Assembly: GCA_028279405.1 (NCBI GenBank)
Contig: JANQNU010000043.1
Location: 1-64,000, forward strand
Reading direction: 5' to 3'
Origin: Phycisphaerae bacterium
GTDB lineage: Bacteria > Planctomycetota > Phycisphaerae > UBA1845 > Fen-1342
DNA length: 64,000 bases
Below are positions 19,297-27,948 of this stretch, in pieces (the first letter of the stretch is position 1; every line of letters starts with the position of its first letter). The notes below the pieces were generated by a model, which was not told where the DNA came from, made no database searches, and saw only the letters and a program-made list of their open reading frames with translations. The translations under genes and the position numbers were made by a program.

Positions 19297-20535
19297 TCAG
19301 CGCGCCTGATCCAACGAGGCCTCGAATTGTCGATACTCGGCATCCGCGAGTGACTTGCGTGCGCTGGCCAGCAGCGCGGGCATGCCGGCATCGCCCTTCG
19401 CCCGGCGCGCATGCCGTGCCAGCAACGCGTACATATCAAGTGAATCGTCGCCCCGGATTGCCTGATAGAGAATGCGCTCCGCCAACCGCGGATCGTCTGC
19501 ACCGAGTGCGGCTTCATACAGCTTGCTACACTTCTCGCGATACTTCTGAACCATGTACTCCAGGCGACCCTGTGACGACTGGCCCTGGAAATGCTTGCGC
19601 GTATCGTCGAGCATGGCGCGCTGCGTCGCAACGAGTGCCGGCACGTCCGTCGCGACACGCAGCAGGTCTTTGTAGCGCCGCGCCTCGAGCAGCGGATCGA
19701 GCACATCGCCGAGCAACGGCCGGAGCAACTCCGGACGGAGCGGCTCGGCTTTCAACAAGTGCTCACACAATTCGAGCGTCTTGTCGGCTTCTCGCAGGTT
19801 TTTGTTGAGCGCCGCATACACTTGCACGTCTTCGTGTCGTGCTTTCGCCGGTGTTTCGCGGAGTCGTTTCCCGGCGGTATCGCGTCGCTCGACGAGCGCC
19901 GCTCTTGCGGGCGCGTACTCTCTCCCCAACGCCGCAATTTGCATCGGCAGATAGGAAAGACGAACGCCGACGAACTCAGGGCTCTTTTCCGCCCCATGAT
20001 CGAGGCACCAGAGGTAATGCTCCAGCGCGGCCGCATGCTTGTCTTCCCGGGCCAACTCCCCTGCCAGCTTCATCCGGAGCATCGGATCATCGGGAGTCGT
20101 CCGATACTGCTCTTCGAGGCGCATCCTCGGCGTGACGCCGTCGAGCAGGTCCTTGGCTCCCGCCAGAAACTTCTCCGGGTCGTGATACCCGACGAGCTGC
20201 CCCTTGATGCTTCCGTCGGCGTTGATGAAGATCATCGTCGGATAGGCATTGATGCCGTACTTCTTCGCGAGCCGCCGCTGCTTCTCCGCGTCGATCTTGA
20301 GCGCCACGGTCTTCGCGCGCAACCACTCGCGAACTTTCGCATCCTTCCAGGTAGTATGGTCGAGCTTTTTGCAGGGGCCGCACCAGGTGGTGTAGAAGTC
20401 GATCATCACTGGCTTGTCTTTCTCTTTTGCCAGCGCCAGCGCCTTCTCGAACGACAGATCGACGAACGCGGAGGAGGCGGCTTCATCGGCGACGACCGGC
20501 GCCCACGCACTCAGTAGCAGTATCACGGCATTCAT
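19297..20535 (-). CDS. Exported thioredoxin-domain protein with helical repeat region
   Basis: 412 aa from the ATG at 20535 (GGAG 7 nt upstream; the longer frame runs into the divergent promoter). A signal peptide (residues about 1-17) precedes a thioredoxin domain with WCGPCK (Cys52, Cys55) and cis-Pro in NAYPTMIF, most like the DsbD-gamma/thioredoxin-7 type. Residues 150-410 are helical and TPR-like (DPMLRMKLAGELARE, KTLELCEHLLKAEPL). Likely a periplasmic thiol reductase or oxidase with a protein-binding tail. It is divergent from the AAA+ fusion gene. Confidence 0.8.
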   Translation of the reverse strand: MNAVILLLSAWAPVVADEAASSAFVDLSFEKALALAKEKDKPVMIDFYTTWCGPCKKLDHTTWKDAKVREWLRAKTVALKIDAEKQRRLAKKYGINAYPTMIFINADGSIKGQLVGYHDPEKFLAGAKDLLDGVTPRMRLEEQYRTTPDDPMLRMKLAGELAREDKHAAALEHYLWCLDHGAEKSPEFVGVRLSYLPMQIAALGREYAPARAALVERRDTAGKRLRETPAKARHEDVQVYAALNKNLREADKTLELCEHLLKAEPLRPELLRPLLGDVLDPLLEARRYKDLLRVATDVPALVATQRAMLDDTRKHFQGQSSQGRLEYMVQKYREKCSKLYEAALGADDPRLAERILYQAIRGDDSLDMYALLARHARRAKGDAGMPALLASARKSLADAEYRQFEASLDQAR

Positions 20536-20681
20536 GACGCGCTCCAAGCAAATGAAATGGTCCGAATCCCCGGTCGCCGGAACGATACACATCGCCCCTT
20601 GCGTCAGATACTCTACCCATGCGCACCGGCCGCAGCAACGGAAACATTGGCGGTCGGCGGCCCTCGGGCTAGACTGCCTGA

Positions 20682-23504
20682 ATGGGGAATCCGAACAAAA
20701 AGGATAAGCCGAAGCCAAGTTGGCAAGCGGTCGTGGAGCCGTGGCTGGAGCTCGACCTGACGGCCGTCGCCAAGGAAGGTGCGCTCGCGCCGGCGTTCGA
20801 AGTCGAAGACTCGTTGCTGCAACTGACAGACATCCTTACCTCCGGCCGCTGTCCCGTGCTCGTCGGTGAGCGCGGCGTCGGGAAGACAGCAATTGTTCAT
20901 GAATTGGTCCGACGTTGCGTTGCCGGGGCAGACGAGACGCTGGCCCAACGAACTGTTCTGCAGTTATCGTTGCGACGACGCGCCGGAACACTAAAGGAGC
21001 CGGGCGAGCAAATGCGTCCGGCCCTGCAGAAACTCCAGTCCGCCCTCGCCCGGCAACCTGAGCCGATCGTGCTGTTCTTCTCCGACCTCGAACTGGCGTA
21101 CGGGTATGATTTGGAGCTTCCATTCCTGAGCTTGGCGCATCGCATCCCGGGCCGGTTGATATGTGAGGGACAGCGCAGCGGGATCAAGGCGATGATGGAG
21201 TCAACACCCGGCATCGAGTCCCAGTTCCTGCTGTTACCGATCGAGGAGCCGGACCCGCCGCGGATGGCGCGCGTGTTGAACGCTTGGGCCGCGGACCAAG
21301 AATCCCGCGGGCTCTCGCGTGTCGAGCCCGGTGCGCTCGACGAAGCGCTGCACTTGACCAATCGTTTTCTTACGCGCGGGCACATGCCGCGCAAGGCCAT
21401 GGATCTGCTGAACCAGGTCATCACCATCCGCGGTCGCGGCGCCGCGGTGCGACAGCGCGACATCATCGATCGGTTCTGCCAGCAACACCGCGTTCGCACC
21501 GCCCTGATCGATCCGCACGAACGCTTCGACCTGACGGGGTTCGAGGCCGATCTGAATCGGCGAATCCTGGGCCAGCCGAGCGCGATCCGTGCGGTTGTGC
21601 AGATGATCGGTCTCATAAAGGCCGGCCTGGTGGACCTCCGCCGGCCAATCGGTGTCTACTTGTTCGTCGGCCCGACCGGAGTCGGCAAGACCCACGTGGC
21701 TCAACTCCTCGCCGAGTTTATCTTCGGCAGCCGCGAACGCATGATCCGTTTCAACATGGCAGACTATCAGCAGCCCGACGCAGCGCCCGTCCTCTTTGGC
21801 GACCCGACCCAATACAACCCGAGTGTCCGCCAGGGCGTCCTGACACGAAGTGTAATGGGACACCCCTTTGCGGTGCTCCTATTTGACGAGCTGGAGAAGG
21901 CCCATCGGTCCATCCATGATCGCCTGTTGCAGCTGATCGATGAAGGTAGCTTCGTCAACGGACACGGCGAGACGATCTCGTGTCGCTCGTCGATCCTGAT
22001 CGCCACCTCGAACGCCGGCGCTGAGATCTTCCGCGGGCAGTCGTTTGGCTTCGTCGGCCGTCGAGATAGTGCCGCGCGGGACCAGGAGCTGGATCGCCGA
22101 CTCGAGGATTACTTCCGTTTCGAGTTCCTCAACCGCTTCGACCAGATCGTTCGGTTCTATCCGTTGTCCCGAAGCGACATTCGGACGATCGCGCTGCGCG
22201 AACTCGAAATGATCCAGAACCGACCGGGCTTTCGGCAGCGGGGCATCGATCTCGAGATCGACGAATCAGTGCTCGATTGGGTCGCCGCCAACGGCTATGA
22301 CCCGGACTACGGTGCCCGCTTCCTTCGGCGTACGATCGAACGACACGTCACCACCGAGCTGGCGGAGACGATCGTCCGCGAGAGCCCGCCACCGGGTGCC
22401 GGCGTTCAACTGACCGTGCGGGGGAACGCCATTCGCGCCCGCGTGCAGCGTGCTGCCCCGCCACCGAAATCTGGCGCGGTTCTCGCGGACCCGAGTAAGC
22501 GGACCGTGCCCGACGCGGACCTCCAGCGCGATGCCGCAGCGCTCGTCGCACGCGCTCGGCCGCGTCTTGACGCCTACGCGCAACGGACCCGCGAGCGAGA
22601 GGCGTTGCTGGCCCAAATGAACGAACCGGGCTTCTGGGACGATCGCGAACGGCGCGGACCGATCCTCGATCAATTCCGCGCGCTTGACGTTGCCGTTCGC
22701 GCGGAAGAGCGGCTCGCCAGGCCCATTCTCGGCCTGTCGGAGGCGCTCCAGGACGACGGTGTTGCATCTGAGCGCGCCGCTGGGCTTTTAGCCAGCGCCG
22801 CCCGCGCCATGTCAGAGTGGGAAGAACGGATCGCGGAAGAGGGGCCGTCGGCCATCTGGCTGATTATCTCGAACGCCGACCCGTCGCACACGGCGTCCGA
22901 CTGGCTCGGTCACCTGGTACGAATGGAGATCGCCTGGGCCCGTCGACAGCACCTGACAGCCGAGATCGTGGCATACGAAGCGACGGACGAAACGACGCAA
23001 CGTGTGCTGCTCTCGATCGAGGGCCCGGGCACGACCTACTACTTTGCCATGGAGGCCGGCATCCACCGACTCGTACGTCGCGGCAAGCGCGACAGCCGCG
23101 CGCGAATGACGCTGCTTCCCAAGAGCGCCTCCGACACCACGGCGAATCGGCAGCGGGTGGTCGCGGTCCCGCCGCGGAGCGGACTGTTCGGGCTCGCGAT
23201 CAGCTGCACGGGCCACGTCGAGCTGCCGCAGCGAGGGATGCGAATCGAACTGCTGGGCGCGAATGCGGAACTGCTGGCGATCGCAGCGGCGGACATTGCC
23301 GCTCAATGGCAGCCGGTACCGGTAGACAGCGATCCCGTCGCTCGGATATACGGCGAAACGGACGGAACCGTCCGGGATCCGCGCACCGATGCATCGGCGC
23401 CGCGACTGCGCGGCGTGCTGCGCGGCGAACTCGAGCGTTTCCACGAAGCCTGGCGCGCACAAGCCGAGAGAACAGCACCCGACCCAACTTCGAGCACCGC
23501 GTGA
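20682..23504 (+). CDS. ClpB/ClpA-type AAA+ ATPase fused to a degenerate release factor 2
   Basis: 940 aa. The first AAA module is reduced: Walker A GERGVGKT at 62-69 with a weak Walker B (LFFSDLELA, 131-139). The second is complete and Clp-like: Walker A GPTGVGKT 330-337, Walker B LLFDELEKAH 399-408, sensor 1 ATSN 441-444, Arg finger EFLNRFD 481-487, sensor 2 GARFLRR 544-550. After a linker, residues 644-815 match RF2: NEPGFWDD, DWLGHLVRMEIAWARR, IEGPGTTYYFAMEAGIHRLVRR. The RF2 tail also survives (ARIYGETDGTVRDPRTD then VLRGELERFHEA, 887-923). Missing are the GGQ loop and the SPF tripeptide (RGK in its place). It may dock an unfoldase on the ribosome; no termination activity is expected. Confidence 0.85.
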   Translation: MGNPNKKDKPKPSWQAVVEPWLELDLTAVAKEGALAPAFEVEDSLLQLTDILTSGRCPVLVGERGVGKTAIVHELVRRCVAGADETLAQRTVLQLSLRRRAGTLKEPGEQMRPALQKLQSALARQPEPIVLFFSDLELAYGYDLELPFLSLAHRIPGRLICEGQRSGIKAMMESTPGIESQFLLLPIEEPDPPRMARVLNAWAADQESRGLSRVEPGALDEALHLTNRFLTRGHMPRKAMDLLNQVITIRGRGAAVRQRDIIDRFCQQHRVRTALIDPHERFDLTGFEADLNRRILGQPSAIRAVVQMIGLIKAGLVDLRRPIGVYLFVGPTGVGKTHVAQLLAEFIFGSRERMIRFNMADYQQPDAAPVLFGDPTQYNPSVRQGVLTRSVMGHPFAVLLFDELEKAHRSIHDRLLQLIDEGSFVNGHGETISCRSSILIATSNAGAEIFRGQSFGFVGRRDSAARDQELDRRLEDYFRFEFLNRFDQIVRFYPLSRSDIRTIALRELEMIQNRPGFRQRGIDLEIDESVLDWVAANGYDPDYGARFLRRTIERHVTTELAETIVRESPPPGAGVQLTVRGNAIRARVQRAAPPPKSGAVLADPSKRTVPDADLQRDAAALVARARPRLDAYAQRTREREALLAQMNEPGFWDDRERRGPILDQFRALDVAVRAEERLARPILGLSEALQDDGVASERAAGLLASAARAMSEWEERIAEEGPSAIWLIISNADPSHTASDWLGHLVRMEIAWARRQHLTAEIVAYEATDETTQRVLLSIEGPGTTYYFAMEAGIHRLVRRGKRDSRARMTLLPKSASDTTANRQRVVAVPPRSGLFGLAISCTGHVELPQRGMRIELLGANAELLAIAAADIAAQWQPVPVDSDPVARIYGETDGTVRDPRTDASAPRLRGVLRGELERFHEAWRAQAERTAPDPTSSTA

Positions 23505-23613
23505 AACCTCCGCCGAACGCCGGCATCACAACCACAACGGGATCCTTAGCGCGCCAAGATCGTGTTACGATTCCGGTTCAAGTTCGACCGATCGTTCGGA
23601 AAGGAGCAGGACG

Positions 23614-24381
23614 GTGGCCCAGACGCTCGATATCGTTTTCGCCATGCCTCACCCCGATGACCTCGAAATCACCTGCGGCGGGACGATTGCGAAGCTTGTC
23701 AAGCTTGGCCATCGGGTCGGGATGGTCCACCTGACTGACGGTGAGCCGACACCGCGGGGAACACCCGAAACGCGCGCCAAAGAGCTTGCGGCGGCCGCGG
23801 AGATCCTCGGCGTGGCACATGTCGAGGTGCTCGGACTGCCAAATCGCGAGCTGATGGACGGGCCGGAAGCGCGCTATCGCGTCGCGACCGTTCTGCGACG
23901 CTACCGCCCGAAGATCGTCGTGGGTATGTGGGGCCGCACGCCGGGCGCCTCGCCGGACCACTACCAGGCCCACCTCATCGTGGAAGCCGCGCGGTTCTAC
24001 TCACAGCTCACAAAGTGGGACGATCGGTTCGACAACACCACGCCACACCGCATCGACTGGCACTGGTACCGCCCCACAGGCTTTACCGCCGAACCCGGCA
24101 TCTTCCACTCGACCTTCGTCGTGGATATCAGTGACGTCTATGAGCAGAAACTCGCCGCCATCGCCTGCTATGAATCGCAGTTCAACGAAGCTCGGCTGGA
24201 GCGCGTGCTGCACCGCATCCGCGCTCACGACGCCGAAGATGGCGGTCGGGCGGGTTTCGAGTACGGCGAGCTCTTCGCCTTGCCGCACCCGGTCGGGATT
24301 CATGATCCGGTGAAGCACTTTACCGAGCTGAGGCGCAACGCCACGTCCGCCTACGCCCCGCAGAAGCCGGCGGAAGAATAG
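23614..24381 (+). CDS. PIG-L/LmbE-family deacetylase, BshB1-like
   Basis: 255 aa from a GTG at 23614, chosen because AAGGAGC ends 7 nt upstream. The zinc motif PHPDDLE (His13, Asp15, Asp16) and CGGTIAKLVKLG, TDGEPTPRGT, LGLPNRELMDG and SPDHYQAH are characteristic of N-acetylglucosaminyl deacetylases; the later FVVDISDVYEQKLAAIACYESQF block resembles BshB1, which deacetylates GlcNAc-malate in bacillithiol synthesis. No BshA or BshC is in the window, so another GlcNAc conjugate is possible. Confidence 0.8.
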   Translation: MAQTLDIVFAMPHPDDLEITCGGTIAKLVKLGHRVGMVHLTDGEPTPRGTPETRAKELAAAAEILGVAHVEVLGLPNRELMDGPEARYRVATVLRRYRPKIVVGMWGRTPGASPDHYQAHLIVEAARFYSQLTKWDDRFDNTTPHRIDWHWYRPTGFTAEPGIFHSTFVVDISDVYEQKLAAIACYESQFNEARLERVLHRIRAHDAEDGGRAGFEYGELFALPHPVGIHDPVKHFTELRRNATSAYAPQKPAEE

Positions 24382-24391
24382 CGCAACTCCC

Positions 24392-25408
24392 TCAATTGAT
24401 TCGGCGATTCACGGCGCTCGCGATCGGCTGCAGTTCGTCGGACATTTGACGGAACGCGTCGAAGTTCAGGGACTGCGCACCATCGGACATGGCCCGCGCC
24501 GGCTGGGGATGGACTTCGATGATGAGTCCGTCTGCTCCGGCCGCAACGGCGGCTTTCGACATCGCGGGCACGAAGTCCGCCTTGCCGGTGCCGTGACTCG
24601 GATCAGCGATCACGGGCAAATGGGAGATATGCTTGACGACGGGAATAACGGAGAGATCGAGCGTGTTCCGCGTATGGTCGGCGAAAGTCCGCACGCCGCG
24701 CTCGCAGAGGATCACGTTGCGATTTCCGCCCGCCGCAAGGTATTCGGCAGCCATCAGCCATTCGTCGAGCGTTGCTGCCATGCCGCGCTTCAGCAGAATC
24801 GGCTTGCGGATCCGCGAGAGCCGGCGCAGCAGCGAGTAGTTCTGCATGTTCCGCGTGCCGACCTGCAAGACGTCCGCCATATCGGCAACGACGTCGACGG
24901 TTTCGACGTCCAGGACCTCGGTGACGATGCCGACGCCGGTCTCTTCACGGGCCTTCGCAAGCAGCCGTAGTCCTTCGATGCCCAACCCCTGAAACGCATA
25001 CGGGCTTGTGCGTGGCTTGTAGGCGCCGCCGCGCATGAGACGGACGCCGACATCGCGCAGAAAGTGGGCGGTCTCGAGGATCATTTCCTCGTTCTCGACC
25101 GAGCACGGGCCCGCGATCATGGTGACGCCGCCCTCGCCGATGCGGACACCGTTGACGTCGATGACGGTCGGTTCCTGTTTCGTTTCACGTGAAACGAGCT
25201 TGTACGGCACGGTAACACGGATCACGTCTTCGACGCCGGGCATGAGGCGCAGCGAGTCACGACCTTCGGTCCCTGCGTTGCCGGTAATTCCAACGGCGGT
25301 GCGACTCGGCCCCGGGATCGGATGCGGTTCGTAGCCCAGCTCTCGAATGCGCGCTTCGACCGCCTGGATCTGCTCGGGCGTGGCCTGCGCATTCATCACG
25401 ACAAGCAT
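24392..25408 (-). CDS. aroF: 3-deoxy-7-phosphoheptulonate synthase (DAHP synthase, type I beta)
   Basis: 338 aa from the ATG at 25408, preceded by AGGAAA. An N-terminal regulatory ferredoxin-like domain (residues about 1-70, [14 protein letters not shown]) precedes the barrel with [46 protein letters not shown] and [11 protein letters not shown]. It condenses phosphoenolpyruvate and erythrose-4-phosphate in the first step of the shikimate pathway. The N-terminal domain suggests feedback control by an aromatic product, by family knowledge. It stands alone and convergent to the deacetylase gene. Confidence 0.95.
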   Translation of the reverse strand: MLVVMNAQATPEQIQAVEARIRELGYEPHPIPGPSRTAVGITGNAGTEGRDSLRLMPGVEDVIRVTVPYKLVSRETKQEPTVIDVNGVRIGEGGVTMIAGPCSVENEEMILETAHFLRDVGVRLMRGGAYKPRTSPYAFQGLGIEGLRLLAKAREETGVGIVTEVLDVETVDVVADMADVLQVGTRNMQNYSLLRRLSRIRKPILLKRGMAATLDEWLMAAEYLAAGGNRNVILCERGVRTFADHTRNTLDLSVIPVVKHISHLPVIADPSHGTGKADFVPAMSKAAVAAGADGLIIEVHPQPARAMSDGAQSLNFDAFRQMSDELQPIASAVNRRIN

Positions 25409-25861
25409 GTCTGGTTTCCTGACGTCAAAAAGGGCCCGCTGGGTCGAGGCAGCCGTCCCCGACCGACAAACCACGCAGGATACGCCGGTCCCCCGACAGA
25501 CGCCACCCCAGGGTAGGGACGGGCGTCTCGCCCGCTGTCGCTTGACCGCTCGCTCGCGCCGCGGCTCGCACTGGCGCCCCTCGGCCCCGATCCCGGGGGT
25601 AAAGTGGGGCATCGTGCAACCGGCCCGCTTCCCCTGTCAATCTGGCATTCGGTGCGGGTGAATTAGCGGTCCCGGATGGCATGGGCTATCGGACGGCCGC
25701 GGCTGTCGAATATCGTAAACGTCTGCTAATAAATAGCTTGCAGCATGCGTTGCGCCGGTCGAAAAATGGTATGCTTTTTGCTAAAGACTGGGCAGTTGGA
25801 AGATTTCCTTTGACGGATCGGCGCGCCTGCGTCACACTATCTCGGTTACCAAGGAGTACGA
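25409..25861. other. Divergent intergenic region before groES
   Basis: About 450 bp. It holds one palindrome (25520-25534) and AT-rich sequence near 25725-25790. A TTGACG at 25810 and CACTAT at 25835 could be a weak promoter (19-bp spacing). No CIRCE element (TTAGCACTC-N9-GAGTGCTAA) is present, so HrcA control is not supported. Confidence 0.5.
25520..25534. repeat. Short palindrome CGGGCG-TCT-CGCCCG
   Basis: Perfect 6-bp inverted repeat with a TCT centre, the same loop as the palindrome at 16331-16351. It is upstream of aroF on its coding strand and probably one of a family of dispersed elements. Confidence 0.5.
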
Positions 25862-26158
25862 ATGAGTCGGGTTGGAATTCGCCCCGTTGGGGAGAAGGTC
25901 ATCGTGAAGCGGCTGGAGGCGTCTGAGATCACCGCCGGCGGGATCGTGTTGCCGGATTCGGCACGCGAGAAGCCGAAGCGCGGCGAAGTGATGAGCGTCG
26001 GTTCGGGCAGGATGCTCGACACCGGCAAACGCCAGACGCTACAGGTCAACGAAGGCGACCAGGTGCTGTTTTCGAGCTATTCGGGCACCGAGGTCAAGGT
26101 CAGAGGCGAGGAGTTCATCATCATGGATGAGTCGGACATTCTCGCGATCCTGGAGTAG
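25862..26158 (+). CDS. groS: GroES co-chaperonin
   Basis: 98 aa, ATG after AAGGAG. IRPVGEKVIVKRLEASEITAGGIVLPDSA with the mobile loop, then KPKRGEVMSVGSG and EEFIIMDESDILAIL, match GroES throughout. It caps the GroEL ring. Unusually, groL does not follow; instead a 76-aa gene starts 6 bp later. Confidence 0.97.
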   Translation: MSRVGIRPVGEKVIVKRLEASEITAGGIVLPDSAREKPKRGEVMSVGSGRMLDTGKRQTLQVNEGDQVLFSSYSGTEVKVRGEEFIIMDESDILAILE

Positions 26159-26164
26159 TCGGAG

Positions 26165-26395
26165 ATGTTGCACGCAACCTCCATTCACGACGCCGTGGCG
26201 TCGGCCGTCAATACGGTGAACAACAACGCCGGCCGGGCAGCGGTGCGGCTGTTGTTCGCGAACGAGCCCGAGTTGGATTTCGTCGCGGATTCGGCCGAAT
26301 TCGACGGTCAGTCCTTCCGCTTCGACGCCGGCTTTGACACGTTCAGCGGCACCGTTACAGAACTCGCGGAGATCCGGGCTGACGTCATTCAGTAG
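26165..26395 (+). CDS. Small hypothetical protein downstream of groES
   Basis: 76 aa, 6 bp after groS and before a terminator, so cotranscribed with it. HDAVASAVNTVNNNAGRAAVRLLFANEPEL then acidic FDAGFDTFSGTVTELAEI. No membrane segment or known motif. Association with a chaperonin gene is the only clue. Confidence 0.65.
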   Translation: MLHATSIHDAVASAVNTVNNNAGRAAVRLLFANEPELDFVADSAEFDGQSFRFDAGFDTFSGTVTELAEIRADVIQ

Positions 26396-26461
26396 GCGCT
26401 ACGGCACCCGCTCGGCTTTCCCCCGGTCTCGAGAGACTGACACAACCCGCAAGATAGGCCG

Positions 26462-26497
26462 AACGGCGCGGTCCGGCGACGGGCTGGCGCCGTTTTT
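26462..26497 (+). terminator. Rho-independent terminator after groES-orf76
   Basis: Stem AACGGCGC/GCGCCGTT (26462-26469, 26487-26494) and a T run through 26497. Confidence 0.8.
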
Positions 26498-26608
26498 CGT
26501 TACCGTCAGAGTGTTTGACGCTGGTCATTGCGGGCGGCAAAATAGCAGGCTCGATCGAGTTGCGCCGCCTGTCGGCGAATAGAGCAGGGGTTTCGCGGAG
26601 GCCGAACC

Positions 26609-27088
26609 ATGAGACAGGGAAGATGGATTTTCCCGCTGAGCGTGATTGCAATCGCGTGGCCGCTGGTCGGCTGCCGGTCCTCGCAAGCGAACGTGGACAC
26701 GACAGGCGCCGGTCCGGTCGCGGCCCAGCAGCATCCGATGCTGGCGGGCGTTCCCGTACCGCGCGGGTTTCGGTTCGCACCGGACATCAGCGTCGGACGT
26801 GACAGCGGCCGGTTTCGGTACGGGAAGTATGCTTTCTACGGCAGCGCCGACCCGACGACGGTGACGCGTTTCTATTCGGACCACATGCAGTCGGCCGGAT
26901 TTCGACTGCGCGTGCGGGATTTTGACTACGGCGAGTACAGCCTGCGGTTTGACAGTTCGACGGAGGAATGCCATGTGCGGGTCAAGAAACAGGGATTGCG
27001 GACCCGCCTGGTAATCGACATCGGCCCGCGACCGCAGGGCACGACTGACCGGGAAGCGCCGCCGGGCGTTCCTGGCGCGACTACGTAA
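26609..27088 (+). CDS. Hypothetical lipoprotein
   Basis: 159 aa with a lipoprotein signal ending LVGC (Cys22). The mature part has a PVPRGFRF segment and a YGKYAFYGSADPTTVTRFYSD region like small periplasmic domains that follow 'ADP..V..FY...M...G' in other uncharacterised lipoproteins. It is 11 bp upstream of a TPR-type membrane protein, so likely the first gene of an envelope pair. Confidence 0.7.
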   Translation: MRQGRWIFPLSVIAIAWPLVGCRSSQANVDTTGAGPVAAQQHPMLAGVPVPRGFRFAPDISVGRDSGRFRYGKYAFYGSADPTTVTRFYSDHMQSAGFRLRVRDFDYGEYSLRFDSSTEECHVRVKKQGLRTRLVIDIGPRPQGTTDREAPPGVPGATT

Positions 27089-27099
27089 CAGAGGATTTC

Positions 27100-27921
27100 A
27101 TGGACGCACAAACCCGTCACAGCCTCCAGCAGAACGAGCTGGCCGAAGCACTGCAGAACCTGCGGGATCTCGGCAGCCATCCACAGACCCGCAACTGGAT
27201 CATTGCCATTGCGACAGTGATCATTCTCTACTCGGGATGGAAGCTGTGGTCGTGGTCGGCGTACAACACGCGAACGGGCGCCTGGGCCGATCTCGATGCG
27301 GCACTGCTGGGTGAAGGCGAGGCCGAGCAGACGATTGCGAACTTGCGCAACATCACACGGGACGGCGCAACGGAATCGGTCCGAACGGCCGCGCGACTCC
27401 GCCTCGCGAGCCTGCTCGTCAACCAAGCGACCGACGAAGCGCCGGGTGAGCGCTTGAACGAGGCGGCCGCCCTCCTTTCGACGATCGCGGACGACCCGAA
27501 CAACGTCGCGGCTTACCGGGCGGTATCGCTGTTCAAGCTTGGCACGGTCCATGAGTCGTTGTTCGAGATGGACGAGGCCCGATCCGCATACGAACGTCTG
27601 ACGCAGGATCCTATGCTCGCGGCATCGCCGTACGGAGCGGTGGCCCAGGAGCGCCTCGATACGCTGGATACGATCGAGCAGGTCGAGTTTACTGCGGGCA
27701 ACAAACCCGGAGCGGTCGAGTCTGTCATCCCGGGCCTGCCGCCCGGCGTCAATCCCGCGGAATTGGATCTTTCGACCTCTAACGACAACCCGGGACCGCC
27801 GTTGGAGATCGATCTGAAGCCGAACCAGTCAACCGGTACGCCCCCGGACGCGCCGGCCTCTGACCCTTCGCCGAGCGCTGATGATCCGCCGGCGATCCCA
27901 TCGTCCGAGGACCCGCAATAG
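27100..27921 (+). CDS. Membrane-anchored TPR-like protein
   Basis: 273 aa. A cytoplasmic N-terminus and one membrane segment (about 33-50, IIAIATVIILYSGWKLW) are followed by helical repeats (residues 60-200: AWADLDAALLGEGEAEQTIANL, GERLNEAAALLSTIADDP, AYRAVSLFKLGTVHESLFEM) resembling the YfgM/TPR-2 type. The last 50 residues are Pro/Asp/Ser-rich and low complexity. It may organise envelope proteins. Confidence 0.7.
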   Translation: MDAQTRHSLQQNELAEALQNLRDLGSHPQTRNWIIAIATVIILYSGWKLWSWSAYNTRTGAWADLDAALLGEGEAEQTIANLRNITRDGATESVRTAARLRLASLLVNQATDEAPGERLNEAAALLSTIADDPNNVAAYRAVSLFKLGTVHESLFEMDEARSAYERLTQDPMLAASPYGAVAQERLDTLDTIEQVEFTAGNKPGAVESVIPGLPPGVNPAELDLSTSNDNPGPPLEIDLKPNQSTGTPPDAPASDPSPSADDPPAIPSSEDPQ

Positions 27922-27948
27922 CAGCGCATCGAATCGAGCTGACAAGCC

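Noticed and set aside
25700-25861. CIRCE/HrcA operator before groES
   Set aside because: The TTAGCACTC inverted repeat is absent.
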